DNA from: Apoderus coryli
Taxonomy: Eukaryota; Arthropoda; Insecta; Coleoptera; Attelabidae
Direction of reading: 5' to 3'
Assembly: GCA_911728435.2 (NCBI GenBank)
Contig: OU452202.1
Location: forward strand, 25,213,135 to 25,277,134
Length of the DNA stretch: 64,000 nucleotides
Shown: piece after piece, positions 12,150 through 23,620 of the stretch
How positions within the stretch are numbered: the stretch's first letter is position 1
Layout of the letters: each line of letters opens with the position of its first letter
The notes under the pieces: model-generated
Told to the model about the DNA's origin: nothing
Database searches by the model: none
What the model saw: only the letters and a program-made list of their open reading frames with translations
Program-made: the position numbers and the translations under genes

Positions 12150-13060
12150 AATTAATTTTATGTTCATCAGTGGCGCGCATACGGGTAATGATCTAATAAT
12201 AATAATAATACTAGCTTTATTGCCCAACAGATTTACAAAATCCCTTTACAGGACAATTCCTAGATACAAAAACTTTATTACATCAAAATTGCAAAACCAC
12301 ATGAACAACACCTTCTAATTTACTAACACTATCAAAAAATATATCAAAACAGTGACTTAATTCATTAAATTTAACAGTCATTACATAGAGTGGGGATCTC
12401 AAGAGAACATTAGTCCTAGCACGCTCACATCTAAACAAACAATCGTGTCTAGTGGAAATTCTGGGAATATTAAAGTTTAGTTTTTAAAGAATATAAGAAC
12501 AATCCATCTTGTTATGGAGAATATTATACAAAAACATTAAGGATGACAAAACACGACGAAGTTCAAGACTCTGCATTGAAAATCGAGCTAAAAGAAGTCC
12601 TTGATCGTATCCTCGAGTTGGATAAGCGCCATCCTGCTTCCAGACCAAATATTTCAAAAATCTACGTTGTATTTTTTTCTAATGACTGCTTATGATATGA
12701 ATAAAATTGGGACCAAATGGTAGATAGATGATTTCAGTTTTTTTAAAGAAAAAAATGGTACGCCACTGGAATTTTTAAATTAAAAATCATTTTTGAATTC
12801 CTCGTTCAATTTGTGATAAAAAACCTGTCTTGCTTTTTTATCGTAGGGGGCATCGTTTTTGTGCAAAAAAATAAAACATCTTACCCCGTATTTTTCATTT
12901 CTTTAATACATTATCAAGAACTATCTAATACAATAAACATTAAACCAAAACAATAAGAGAAAATATGATTTTTAATTTGACAAATTCCAGTGGCGTACCT
13001 TTTTTCTTTCTTCAAAAAAATTGAGATCATTACCCGTATGCACTGATGAACATAAAATTC
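12150..13060. repeat. Nested inverted-repeat element
   Basis: TTTTATGTTCATCAGTG followed by CATACGGGTAATGATCT at about 12156-12194 returns inverted at 13022-13057. Inside it, GGTACGCCACTGGAATTT (about 12756) is inverted at about 12983-13000 (AAATTCCAGTGGCGTACC). The left half is interrupted by the non-LTR fragment at 12198-12725. The right end runs into the ribozyme-bearing repeat at 13076-13215. Confidence 0.7.
12198..12725 (-). pseudogene. Non-LTR retrotransposon 3' fragment
   Basis: The minus strand encodes QRRFLKYLVWKQDGAYPTRG and LLLARFSMQSLELRR, matching the C-terminal region of the copies at 5240 and 51341. It ends in CAATAAAGC and an (ATT)n tail at about 12198-12215. It is 5'-truncated and frame-broken. 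Confidence 0.8.
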
Positions 13061-13170
13061 TTTTTTTTTTAAATTTTAATGAAATAGTCCATACTGCTGT
13101 GGACGTCCAATAATATGGAATTAAACACATCCACCAAATTATTTTATTTAATAGGTCATCAAACCATTCT

Positions 13171-13215
13171 GTCAAAGCATGTTTCGGCCCTAGCAAGGGT
13201 CATCATCAGTTGCAC
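13171..13215 (-). ncRNA. Hammerhead-ribozyme-like motif 2 (degenerate stem III)
   Basis: The minus strand keeps the core CUGAUGA and GAAA and a stem II built on CCCU/AGGG, but stem III reads ACAUGC, breaking the palindrome and the A-U pair needed at the cleavage site. Downstream boxes (GGTGGATG at about 13124-13131 and ATGGACTATTTC at about 13082-13093) mark it as the same family. It is probably inactive. Confidence 0.55.
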
Positions 13216-14223
13216 AAGTAGAAAATACTTGATGATTAGATTAGTTTTACTGAGAAGTTGTTTTGAATATATTATTTCAAGGCTCCAAAACATGTCACTA
13301 TTAATGAAATTAGTGGAGAGAACGAATGTGTGTTATTTTTGTTATTATTTATTGATAAAGTTGTCTTAAAATATATTTTATATTTAGTTAATAAATGCAT
13401 TATTTATCCGCTTGAAATAAACAACACACTTTGTTGTGCAGCTTTATACCTACCCATGCGTCAATGGAGTCACAGACCTTTTAGCAAAAGTTGTCGTGTC
13501 TTAATGATCAAGTTTTATTACACCTCGCTTGTTTATCTTTAAAAGAATGTAGTCCTGAAAAAGGTCTTCATTTTATATTGTGCACATTTCTTTTTTGCAA
13601 TTAAATATATTTTTTAAGCAAGGCATCTAGAATATATTTAATTTTTGAAATCAATAATAATCAATAAAGTATAAAAGGTGACCCTTGTCCAAGGATTTTT
13701 GCAGCAAAATTGGTGCTGTAATTTCTACCTTATTAAAAATAATTTAACGGAAATAAATATAATTAAATACGTGGAATTGCATTAATTCATTTTCATAAAC
13801 TATTCCCATCTTCATTAAATTAAAATTAAGTTTTAATAATTATAAATTCAATATTAATGAATTATAGGTATGGTCTATATCATAATGGATTTCCAACATT
13901 AAATTTTATTCTATTGATTATATAAATGTGTTTATTGATCTAATTGACAATACTGTTGATGAAAATGAAATTAACATATTTGTTTACAATTATTATTTCT
14001 AATTAGGAGTTTTGAAGTTGTTGCCTCTGAATAATGTTTATAATTTGGTAGATGGTTTAATATAAATCATATTTGGTAAACTAAATCAATAATCAACCGA
14101 TATATTTTCGTGATAAATACTCAATACAGAACTCCTTTCTCGTCTAAATCAATAGGTCAGAGACACTATATGAATTACAATCTCTTACCAGAGAACAACA
14201 GACAATATGAATGATTGATGATT
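13216..14223. other. No gene recognised
   Basis: AT-rich sequence with no supported ORF or repeat. Confidence 0.5.
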
Positions 14224-14253
14224 TTCAATTCTTTAAGTATAATTGAGAATGTA
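14224..14253. repeat. Left part of the repeat split by the DD41D transposon
   Basis: GATTTTCAATTC and TATAATTGAGAATGTA match 2616-2647. The match stops at the TA where the transposon begins. The right part is at 15559-15748. Confidence 0.8.
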
Positions 14254-15558
14254 TTGGGTCTGCCAGATAACTTTTTTTTTTTGAAAATGCTATAAAAGAA
14301 AAACTGCTGAATATTTTCTCAAATTTCTTTTTTTATTTGTAAGTACAATCCTTCCGGTTAATAATGACAAATAATTTCATTCAAATGGCTGCCTCGGCTG
14401 GCCATGCAGTAGCCTACACGATCGGTCCAATTTTTAAGCACATTATCGATTGTGTGCAGCTGTATTTCACCAATGGCTTCACGAATATTGTCCTTTAAAG
14501 CGTCAATTGTCTCTGGCTTGTCGGCGTAACACTTATCTTTGACGTCACCCCACAAATAATAGTCCAACGGTGTCAAATCGCAGCTCCGAGGTGGCCAAAC
14601 GACATCAGCTCTGCGGCTGATAATGCGATCTTCAAAAACAGGGCGCAAAACATCGAGTGTGGCTTCGGCTGTGTGGCACGTAGCGCCGTCCTGTTGAAAC
14701 CAAATGTTGCCAATATCCTCCTCTTCAATTTTTGTGAACAAAAATTCGTTCAACATGGCCCGATAACGATCGCCATTGACTGTAACGGCCACTCCTTGCT
14801 CATTTTCGAAGAAAAATGGCCCAATTATGCCTCCGGACCAAAATCCGCACCAAACAGTGACTCGTTTTGGGTGCATCGGCTTTTCAATGTATGCGTGCGG
14901 GTTTTCTGTGCCCCAAATGCGACAATTTTGCTTGTTTACATACCCGCCAAGATCAAAATAAGCTTCATCTGAAAAGATGATTTTTTTGGCAAAATCGGCA
15001 TCTTCTGTAAGTCGATCGCAGGCCCACTGAGCGAAGCGAAAACGTATTGGATGGTCAGTTGGCTTCAACTCCTGAACCAATTGGACTTTGTATGGCGTCA
15101 TACCAAGGTCTTTATGCAAAACTCGTCTCAATGATGTCTCCGAAATGTTCAATTGTTGAGAGCGACGGTGAATTGATGTTGATGGCGCTTCACGCACACT
15201 TTCTGCCACAGCAGCAATATTCTCGGGTGTACGCACTGTTTTTGGCTTTTCACGCTTTGGTTTATCGATGAGGATGCCAGTTTCTTTCACTTTTTTCACG
15301 AGATAACGAACATACGGAGCTGACGATGCTTCTCTTCTTCCAAAATCCGTACGCAATTTTCGCACACATTCTGCAACATTGCCATGATTTTCAAAGTAAT
15401 GTCGCAATATTTCCCAGCGTTGTTCAAGCGTATACACAACCATATTCGTTCAGCGGAAGGATAAAACTAATTATCTGTCAAATCAGACATGAGCTAAGTG
15501 TTACCCTTCACGAAATAAGCACTAGTTGAAAAAAAAAAACGTTAGATAGCGGACCCGA
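14254..15558 (-). mobile_element. Intact-looking DD41D (rosa-type) Tc1/mariner element
   Basis: The 1305-bp element is bounded by inverted ends, TTGGGTCTGCCAGATAAC at 14254-14271 and, reversed, TCGGGTCCGCTATCTAAC at 15541-15558, each followed inward by a T/A run. TA duplications lie at 14252-14253 and 15559-15560. It carries one uninterrupted transposase on the minus strand. The 14-of-18 match between the ends at first reading is modest, so some decay of the termini is likely. The target repeat exists without insertion at 2616-2819, which confirms both boundaries. Confidence 0.93.
14358..15443 (-). CDS. Transposase, Tc1/mariner superfamily, DD41D
   Basis: This 361-residue protein would cut and paste its own element by binding the terminal repeats. 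The N-terminal third holds two helix-turn-helix regions (about residues 5-60 and 75-115, including TSLRRVLHKDLGM). The catalytic residues are D159 in FSDEAYF, D252 in QQDGATCH and D294 in TPLDYYLW. The spacing from D252 to D294 is 41 residues, the signature of the rosa/DD41D group rather than DD34D mariner or DD34E Tc1. The ATG at 15443 follows the left-hand TIR by about 115 bp and the stop leaves about 104 bp to the other TIR. There is no stop or frameshift, so it could be functional. Host genes of SETMAR type share this fold but here the TIRs show it is a transposon. Confidence 0.93.
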   Translation of the reverse strand: MVVYTLEQRWEILRHYFENHGNVAECVRKLRTDFGRREASSAPYVRYLVKKVKETGILIDKPKREKPKTVRTPENIAAVAESVREAPSTSIHRRSQQLNISETSLRRVLHKDLGMTPYKVQLVQELKPTDHPIRFRFAQWACDRLTEDADFAKKIIFSDEAYFDLGGYVNKQNCRIWGTENPHAYIEKPMHPKRVTVWCGFWSGGIIGPFFFENEQGVAVTVNGDRYRAMLNEFLFTKIEEEDIGNIWFQQDGATCHTAEATLDVLRPVFEDRIISRRADVVWPPRSCDLTPLDYYLWGDVKDKCYADKPETIDALKDNIREAIGEIQLHTIDNVLKNWTDRVGYCMASRGSHLNEIICHY

Positions 15559-15748
15559 TATTACATTTTACCTGTTTATGGCCTTCAGAAGAACAACGCA
15601 AGCACACATGTTGGGAATTTCCCATTATATACCTACAAAACATGCTAAAATCACCCACAATAAATGGGCAATAAAACCTGAGACGTGAATTTACTACCTG
15701 CTAATATCTATAATAGTTAAAATATGTAATTCAAATTTAATAAACACT
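15559..15748. repeat. Right part of the repeat split by the DD41D transposon
   Basis: It matches 2646-2819 from TTACATTTTACCTGTTTATG through TTTAATAAACACT, with one ~15-bp insertion near 15662. Confidence 0.8.
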
Positions 15749-18652
15749 AGCAAAATCACATTCTCTGTTGTTCTCTGTTCTTACCTCCAGAAGTCAGATT
15801 CAAACCCACCAGAGTTTTAAATCATCTGTAAAAAAATACATGCATGGCAAGACTCGAAAGAGTTCCAGACTCATATCGATTTTCTTTAATTCTATGAAGA
15901 GGAATCATATTGGCTGGTGCAAGTGAAAGGAAAAACGAACAAAATGTCGGGCCATCTAATTATAAAAATTTCATAGCGCAAATATTAATAAAATAAATAA
16001 GCCGAACTTGACCTATAGTCTGTTAGAATTATGATCATTATTATTAGATGTAGGTATTATTATAGCTCCTTACATAATCAGTGGAATACTTAAAACGGCA
16101 TTATTACTGAAATATGTGTGTACAATAATTATTAATGTTGTTAAAATAGGTATGTAGCTATATGCAGTTACTTAGATATTGCGTTAATATTTACATGGTG
16201 AAACAATCTTGTCATATTTTTATGGTAGATTCAGATTTAGGTAGAATAATCTACTTTCTCTTAATATATGTGTATAATTTTATTCTACAGTACCTACTTA
16301 GTAGTCGTAGTATTTGTTAAATACAAAATATATGCTCGTTAAATCGCTATTCATTAGTTGGTAATTCATCTCGTTAAATTTCTTAATGGATATTCTAGCA
16401 TCAAAAAAAAATGTGCTGAATCTTCGTAAAATATAAAATGAAATCAAAGTATGTAGAAAACTTTATTTTATCACATTTTTGAAACAAAATGAATAAAAAT
16501 TACAAGGAAAAAAGTTAGGTTATAATTAAGGCAAGGGGCCTCCCGTTTACCCGCCTATGGTCATCCTTTTTTATTAAATTTCATGTCAGTTTACCACATT
16601 TAACTAAATGAATAAATATGATGATATGTGTGGCTCGAAACAGCGATTTATAGCCATTTTGTAAGGGTTTAAGTGTTCTACAAAATATTGATTTTGTGCA
16701 GGAATGTTCAATTCCAAATTATAACCAAAATTTAAATAATTTCTATGGATTGAATTCTTGCGACTAATTTATTTAAGTGGCTGCGACAACAACCAGAATT
16801 GGCACACAATCTAAAACAACATTTCGTTTCGAAATGGTGTGTGTACTTGTGCTTACTTATAGAAGTTGTTAGATTGACTATATCTGTCTTTAATATTTCG
16901 TAAATATATAAATAAGATTAGTACATAAAATCATAGTGTTTATCATTTAATTTTGTTCAGTAATAATAAGATTTATTTAGGTATTGTGTTTAATGTTCTG
17001 TTATTTTTTTGTATTATCTACAGTTATGTAGTGTAATGTGTAAAGTGATTTTTCCAGGCTTCAAGAAGAGTCCGAGCTTTGAAGCTCGCTTGTATCTTTT
17101 CTTTCAGCTTGAAAAAAATTATTGCAGACCATTTTTTTTTTCGAAATATAATATACCTACTCTTTTTCTTTTCACATTGGCTTTCTAAATTCGTTATTAA
17201 AAAAGTACCTACCGCCAGCACTGGTAGTAAAATCTGTAGGTATGCAAATTATTATTACATAACTCATAGATTTGGTTAACATTTAAATATATTAAACTAT
17301 AAACAATTAATTATCTTTCCACATTAGTATATTGAATGGAAAAATTTTGCAATGATGAATCAATGGTGTTCAAATAATTCAGTAGGTATTATATTTACTA
17401 TTATAAACGTCACTTAGGTCAACAATTATTTGAGAACCCAAGTGAATTTATCGTTGAAGGAAAAAAGGACGCATGTACACTTCGGATAGTTTTGAGAAAA
17501 TGACGTTTAAAGATTTGCAACTTTTCATTTGAATTTATTTCTGTTTATATTTAACGTAGGATCTTAATTTTTTTACCAAAATGTTTAGAATTAATTAGTG
17601 ATTATCTACATATTGTAAAATCGTTTGAAATTTGGGCGTAGCCCTAAAAATCCTTTCACATGCGGCTTTATACGTTGTTCATTTCAAAATTTTACTAGCC
17701 ATAAAAGCAGTAAGTATATGAAGGTTTTTTGTAACAATTTTATTGTTTTTTTTTGTTTGTTATGACAACAAACTGTCTTCATAAAATGGTAATTTTAATT
17801 TGTTTAATGCAATATTACAGAGTATTCTTGAAAACCACAGAAAAAATTACATTACAATATAGGAAGGGACAAAACAATTTATTTTCAAACAAACTTACAT
17901 TATGACAATTTTCCAAAAGTAAAGTACGAACACAAATAAATTATAAAACGGTTTAAAACTAATAAGAAATTAAAACAAATATCTCAAAAATAAAAATATT
18001 GAAATAAAAGGGCCATTGATTTAAAATTCCAAGAAAACTGTGGAAACTACAAAAACATTTAAAAAATGTAAAATAGGCTATTTCCTTTTTTCGCAACAAA
18101 TCTATTCATCCTCAAGATTTTCCAAAATTCTAACTTATGTGGAGGAAAAATAGAACTCAGGTTTTTAGGTATGGTATTTTTTCTTTTTTCCGTTATTCCT
18201 CTGTCTCTATCACCATTGTTTACAATTTTCTAATTAAAAAGTCTTTTGGGAATGATATTAAGTTCTATGCCAATTTGTTTCATAAAACATATTATGGTGA
18301 CCTCCTTTTACAGTAATCTGAACTATATCCTCTAGCAAAGGCCTGTTTTTATTCATTTTTTGAAGCTGATATTGGGTCGTCCTACTAGGCAATTTTTTGA
18401 AGTTGGAGAAATGCATTTCCTTTACGGTTACTTTATTTGTACAACCTTTAACAACTTCGACAAAATCATATAGATTTGGCATTTTTTGTGTGATGTAAAG
18501 TAGATCAATACTTGGCTTCAACGCCGAATGTGATTGTTTCGGCTTTTATGTACTTAGCTGGCCTAAACACTAGCGATAAAAGCCGCATGTGCATATTTAC
18601 GTCAGGCTGTGGGATGATTGGTGAATTTGCAACATATAAGAGCCGCATGTAC
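15749..18652. other. No gene recognised
   Basis: AT-rich intergenic sequence. ORFs at about 17079 and 18258 show low-complexity or unrecognised sequence and no splice or promoter context that I can support. AGCCGCATGT occurs twice just left of the hAT MITE (about 18582 and 18641). Confidence 0.45.
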
Positions 18653-19076
18653 GTTGATGCCAGTGTTCCCAATTCGGGTGTAATTACACCGTTTTGGGAT
18701 ATTTTGAGGTCACTGTGTGTAATTTTCTAACAACAAATTATTTGGGATAATTTTGTATAATTTGGCCGACTATGTTTTTAGTGATTTCAATTGTCAAATT
18801 GTTTTTTGCTTCTTTTTTTTTTTGGGATATGACATGACCGCCAGTCTGCGTGCAGCTCTTCTTCTAGTATATGGCTTATGGCTTCCTACTTGCTACTGGC
18901 TATACTATAGAGGCAAAATGCAGCCACAATTTCGGCGTTTTTTTTTTTTAGTTATTTTTAGCATTTTCCATAAATCTTTTTAATTAGCCATTGGCAACAA
19001 TGTTGTGTGTAAAGTGGTGTAATTTGATGAGTGAGGGATATTTTCGGTCTCAAGTATTGGGAACACTGGTCGATGC
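18653..19076. mobile_element. hAT-type MITE with 8-bp target duplication
   Basis: The element spans 18661-19068 (408 bp), with inverted ends CAGTGTTCCCAA and TTGGGAACACTG. It is flanked by GTTGATGC (18653-18660) and GTCGATGC (19069-19076), one mismatch in eight. The terminal CAGTG and the 8-bp duplication indicate hAT. There is no ORF of note inside. Confidence 0.88.
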
Positions 19077-19508
19077 AGCGTATTTGCTTAGTACGACGCT
19101 ATCAAGAGTATAACATGCGGCATGATTGTTGAACATACGGCTTTCTTTATTAGTACCATGTAACTAATATTGGATGACGTACAAAGTGGTATATTTTTAA
19201 ATAATATTTTCTCCATATTGGATTTAAAAATTATAAACAAATTTAGATTTTTTAGAGAATTTTGATAATGTAGATTTCGAAAAAAAAATGCACATACGGT
19301 TTTCTTCCGTAGCAGGGCAGAACAGTGACATTAAGTAGATGGTTATCCTCCTGAGAGCGATGATTGTACAAACATGATGTCCTCAATGTATAAATATTAC
19401 AATTAAAACAGAAAAATACAACATAAAAATTGACACACAACCATCTTTGCCAACTATAGCTGAACCCAAAACAAGTACCTCAATTGGTTTAAGCGCTATC
19501 GTGGAAGA

Positions 19509-19556
19509 ATACATACAGACACACAGACAGACTGGAACAGACAGACAGACCGACAC
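19509..19556. repeat. CAGA-type microsatellite
   Basis: Imperfect ACAGACAGACAGACC repeats follow TACATACAGACACACAGACAG. This simple repeat explains the repetitive ORFs on both strands here. Confidence 0.7.
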
Positions 19557-19559
19557 AAT

Positions 19560-20394
19560 CATCTCAGGGGAATGGTTATATCCGTCTTTATCTATTTTTT
19601 TAGCACGTTCACAATGCTTTACCAATGGGTCGGGAAAGGAAAAAGCTAGAAAAACATTTGCAAATTAAAAACGCGTGTTCTCATCGACAAATACTAAAAA
19701 TAATAACTTTTTCTATGCCATTGAATTTCTTATTGAACTAATTTTAGAATCTAGCAAAAAAGAATGAGGATTCAATTAAAACAAACTACAGTTAGGGGTG
19801 GGTTTTAGCGAATGATTTTTCTCATTTTCTCGGGGTAAGTTTGACTAACTACAAATATTTTTTACTAGTCTAGATCCAACTATGTCTCCAATTCCAAAAT
19901 AAGCAAATAAACTTACCCCTATGTATCCCTAAAATGATCTCTCCAGCGATTTGGTGTTCACGTATTATACATTCATAAAACTGAACGTAGATATACACAA
20001 GAAAAACTACCTCTATGGCACTGGAATAGCGAACACTGACTGTCCACTGTTGTGATGGCTTTGATATTGCGAGAAAATTGCAAGTTTATAAAAATATCAA
20101 CAAAATAGTAAACATCTTGAAACCGGTTCGTATGTATACCATGTACGTAGATACACCAGCGTCGCGGTGCCGTCAGCCATGCTGCTAGCGACGCCATATT
20201 GGTGAATAAGGAAGTAAATATTGCGAACGACGCGGCGCGGCGCTCCAATGCTGTAGGCATAAAATACTTATTATGATTTACGATACAAGGTGATGCAAGT
20301 TCAGGGTCAACTGTAGCAAATATTATACGCCATAAGCTCTGCGATTTATGAGTGCATGGATTTTGGCAAAGAAAAATAATAATTTGATAATTTG
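19560..20394. other. No gene recognised; short GC-rich patch
   Basis: A GC-rich stretch at about 20155-20250 (GACGCGGCGCGGCGCTCC) stands out from the AT-rich background. The 150-codon minus-strand frame at 19973-20425 has no recognisable domain and crosses into the ribozyme-bearing repeat, so I do not call it a gene. Confidence 0.4.
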
Positions 20395-20481
20395 AAAAAA
20401 TAGTCCATTTTAAGTGGAGTTGCAATTTTAGTGGTTAAATGAAAGTCAAAACTCCACAAGACAAATTCAATAGAAACTATC

Positions 20482-20525
20482 GGTCATACATGTTTCGGGA
20501 CTAGACCAGTCCCATTATCAGTGGC
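20482..20525 (-). ncRNA. Hammerhead-ribozyme-like motif 3 (core mutated)
   Basis: The minus strand has stem II GGGAC/GUCCC, GAAA, stem III ACAUGU and an A at position 17. The core reads CUGAUAA, so position 8 is A where G is required; this breaks the C3-G8 pair. It is probably inactive. Confidence 0.55.
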
Positions 20526-20860
20526 ATGTCAACAATCATACAAACACAACGCTAAGACATACAATATTCCATTAAATTTCTATTGAAGTCATTTTGTGGA
20601 AAAAATATTTGAATTATTAAAATTTAATTAAAATTACAATTGTTTTGTTGAATGGCCATTCCGGCTTTAGCAAAAACAAACAAATCGTTAAATAATCTTG
20701 AAACTTAATTGAAAAACAAGCGAAATATGATATACAAAAAGAAAATTAGATCAAAAATATGTAATTGTAATTTTAATTAAATTCTAATAATTCAAATATT
20801 TTTTCCATATTTAATGGAATATTGTATGTCTTAGCGTTGTGTTTGTACGATTGTTGATAC

Positions 20861-20905
20861 ACCACTGATGATGGGACTGGTCTCGTCCCGAAACATGTAT
20901 GACCG
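20861..20905 (+). ncRNA. Hammerhead-ribozyme-like motif 4
   Basis: The core CUGAUGA (20865-20871) is intact, followed by an extra U, stem II GGGAC/GUCCC with a 7-nt loop, GAAA (20890-20893) and palindromic stem III ACAUGU. Predicted cleavage is after A17. Stem I is weak: only two inner pairs, CA/UG. The downstream box TTTTGTGGAG lies about 35 nt on. Confidence 0.62.
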
Positions 20906-21134
20906 ATAGTTTCTATTGAATTTATTTTGTGGAGATTCGACTTTCATTTAAACACTAAAATAATAATTTGATTTGAAATCACTTATTCACTTTTCCCCAT
21001 TTTTGTAGCGAATTTTAATAATTTCAATATGTTGTTGAAGCGTTTATCTTTCCATTTTTATTAATGGTGTAGTTTTTACTAGTCATCTGTCAAAAAATGA
21101 CTAATAATAGAGTGGTGTTATGTGTGAGATCAAC

Positions 21135-22420
21135 TATAGTACGACACAGTTAAGAATATATTAAGTGAAACACAATTTGGATTTCGCAACAACCTTGGAA
21201 CCAGAGAAGCACTGTTTAGTCTTCAGGTCTTAGTTCAAAGATGCAGAGACGTGCAGCAGCCAGTCTTCTTGTGTTTTATTGACTTTGAGAAGGCCTTTGA
21301 TAGGGTCAAGCACGACGAAATGATTAGAATTCTGCAGCTGGTGGGAATCGATGATAAGGACCTGCGAATCATTGCGAATCTTTACTGGCATCAAAGTGCA
21401 AACATTCGACTGGGACGGAACACATCAGAAGAAGTGGAAATACGACGTGGAGTAAGGCAAGGGTGTATCTTGTCTCCTTTATTATTTAATTTATACTCGG
21501 AATATATCTTCAGAGAAGCCTTGGACAATGTGGAGGGTGGTATAAAAATAAATGGAATAAACATCAATAACTTGAGATACGCGGACGACACGGTGCTAAT
21601 TGCTGCTAGTCAAGAAGAACTACAAATACTTGTAAACAGAGTGACCGAATCATGTAACAAGTATGGTCTGAAACTCAATACTTCAAAAACCAAATTTATG
21701 GTTGTCAGCAAAACACCAATACCAGCAATACAAATCAGAGCATACGGGATACAGCTAGAAAAGGTTAACAACATCACATATTTGGGCGCCAATGTCAATG
21801 ACAACTGGGACATGAGCAAAGAAATAAAGATCCGTATCGAAAAAGCTAGAACCGCCTTCTATAGATTAAAAAGAATTCTCTGCAACAAAGGAACCACTTT
21901 AAAATTAAAAATTAGATTAACACGTTGCTACATATTCTCCACATTACTCTACGGAGCAGAGAGTTGGACGCTGACCGACACATTATTGAAGAAGATGGAG
22001 GCTTTTGAAATGTGGGTCTACAGAAGAATTCTCCGAATAAGCTGGATGGACCGAATAAGTAATGAGATAGTCATACAACGAATGAAGAAAAGCACAGAAA
22101 TAATTAAAACAATAAAAAGCCGAAAACTCGGATATTTCGGCCACGTGATGAGGCACCCAGGAAAATATCATATCCTTCATTTAGTGATGCAGGGTAACAT
22201 TGCCGGAAATAGAGGTCCAGGACGAAGAAGAAAATCTAGGCTCCGAAATCTTCGAGATTGGTATCGCAAAACATCCGCCGAACTTTTCCGAGCTGCGATA
22301 AACAAAGTTATTATAGCCAATATGATTGCCAACGTTCGATAATCGGACATGGCACCAGAAGAAGAAGAAGAATATACGCTTTTGAATGGGCTATCCATAT
22401 AAAAGCTGTGTCGTACTATA
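21135..22420 (+). mobile_element. RTE-like retrotransposon fragment enclosed by 15-bp inverted repeats
   Basis: TATAGTACGACACAG at 21135-21149 returns inverted at 22406-22420. Between them lies a 5'-truncated RTE-like reverse transcriptase ending in a GAAGAAGAAG tail. The flanks (about 21059-21108 and 22421-22440) join up when compared with 23611-23690, where the same host repeat is uninterrupted. I cannot tell whether the short inverted repeat belongs to the retroelement or to an older element it hit. Confidence 0.65.
21155..22342 (+). pseudogene. RTE-like reverse transcriptase, 5'-truncated
   Basis: An open frame of about 390 residues starts within the RT domain (QFGFRNNLGTREALFSLQ) without an ATG. 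It has FIDFEKAFDRV, GVRQGCILSPLLFNLYSEY, the intact catalytic box YADDTVLIA, then LLYGAESWTL, RRILRISWMDRI and RKLGYFGHVMRH, typical of RTE-type elements. The endonuclease and N-terminal RT are missing, so it cannot move by itself, but the retained frame is clean, suggesting recent insertion. Confidence 0.92.
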
Positions 22421-22436
22421 AATGACAGCATTGTGA

Positions 22437-22528
22437 ACGCGTAGTCGGTTAGATAGTCAACTGGGAGTTTTGAAGACAAGAAAACCTCTCTTCAAAACTC
22501 CCAGTTGACTATCCAACTGACTACGCGT
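22437..22528. repeat. Near-perfect 40-bp-arm hairpin
   Basis: Arms 22437-22476 and 22489-22528 pair at 38 of 40 positions around a 12-bp loop (CAAGAAAACCTC). The outer ends are ACGCGTAGTC and GACTACGCGT. A single diverged arm recurs at 23675-23712 (ACGCGTAGTCGGTTGGATGG). Confidence 0.9.
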
Positions 22529-22619
22529 AAATAATAATTTGATTTGATTTGAAATCACTAACTTTTCTCCATTTTTCTAGTGAATTTTAATAATTTCGAT
22601 ACATTGTTGACGCATTTAT

Positions 22620-23620
22620 CTTTCCATTTTTAGCTCTCCATATCATATAAGTAATATATGGATACCTATATGGAGACTATTAACAGATTTTAACCAAATT
22701 TGGTGCAAAAATATTGACAAGGAGCTGATTAGATTTTGGGAAACATTGAGAGTAGGCAAGGGGTTTAAAAGAGGGTTCAAAAATTAAAAAAATTCATAGT
22801 TCTTAAACTTATCCGAAATATTGAATAATTATTTGTGCGTTTAGTTAAATATAACCTAAAATATTTAACCTAAACAATTAGACCACATTGGCATTCGAAA
22901 AAAGTGTAAAATGGGGTAAAAAGTTAGAAAAAAACGTATTTCTTAAACATAGCAGAAATATTGACTAGTTATTTATAGCTTTGATAGAATATAACCTATA
23001 AAATGCGTTATAAATAACTTGTTTTCATAAGCGTTCGTAAATAGTGTAAAAGGGGTCAATACATAAAAAAAATATATTTCCTAAACTTATTCGAAATATG
23101 GAATAATTTTTCATAATTGTGATACCATATAAGCTAAAAAATGTTACATAAATGAACTGGTTCACACAGGCGTTCGAATATAGTGTAAAAAAGGGTCAAA
23201 AACGAAAAAAAAATCCCAAATATAACAGCTAGTTATACAGGGTTACTTGTAAGTAGACCTGAATATTTTAGGACGTGATAACAGGAGTCATAAGAAGCAA
23301 ACTTGACTATATAGTACCCTGGTCCAAAGTGGACCATTTTCAAGATATTCGCATTTTTAAGATTTTTTTGGGAAAGTGTCACCTTGAAGTCGAATATTTA
23401 AAATATATTTTTAATTTAGACTCGTTTTGAAGATTTTTTGGTGGTTTTTTGTTAAAAATAAGGCACTTAATTAAAAATAAAATTTAAAGTACCAGAAATC
23501 TGGTAAAACAAAAAAATATATATAACTTTTAGATAAATTACAAAAAGGTCATAAAATTATTACTTTTACACTTAAATATGGAGAGCTATTCGTGCCTCGA
23601 GGGCAGTTTATTATTAATGG
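22620..23620. repeat. Repeat block with ~138-bp tandem units; inverted copy at 53060-53960
   Basis: Four diverged units repeat at about 136-140-bp spacing, each with AGTGTAAAA(T/A)GGGGT or a variant (about 22767, 22903, 23043, 23182) and a TTCTTAAACTTATCCGAAAT-like string. The block is bounded by AGCTCTCCATAT on the left and ATATGGAGAGCTATTCGTGC on the right. An inverted copy lies 30 kb away. No ORF is present. Confidence 0.75.

Larger units (their letters stand above)
20395..20965. mobile_element. Foldback element with outward hammerhead-like motifs at both ends
   Basis: Arms of about 210-220 bp (about 20430-20650 and 20755-20965) are inverted copies. Shared blocks include AAATGAAAGTC, CTCCACAA(G/A), TCAATAGAAACTATCGGTCA, AACACAACGCTAAGACATAC and TTCCATTAAAT. 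Each arm carries a ribozyme-like motif (20482-20525 minus, 20861-20905 plus), both pointing outward. The centre has no ORF. Confidence 0.75.

Noticed and set aside
19973..20425. 150-codon minus-strand ORF with a GC-rich centre
   Set aside because: No domain, no splice or promoter context, and it runs into the ribozyme-bearing foldback arm.
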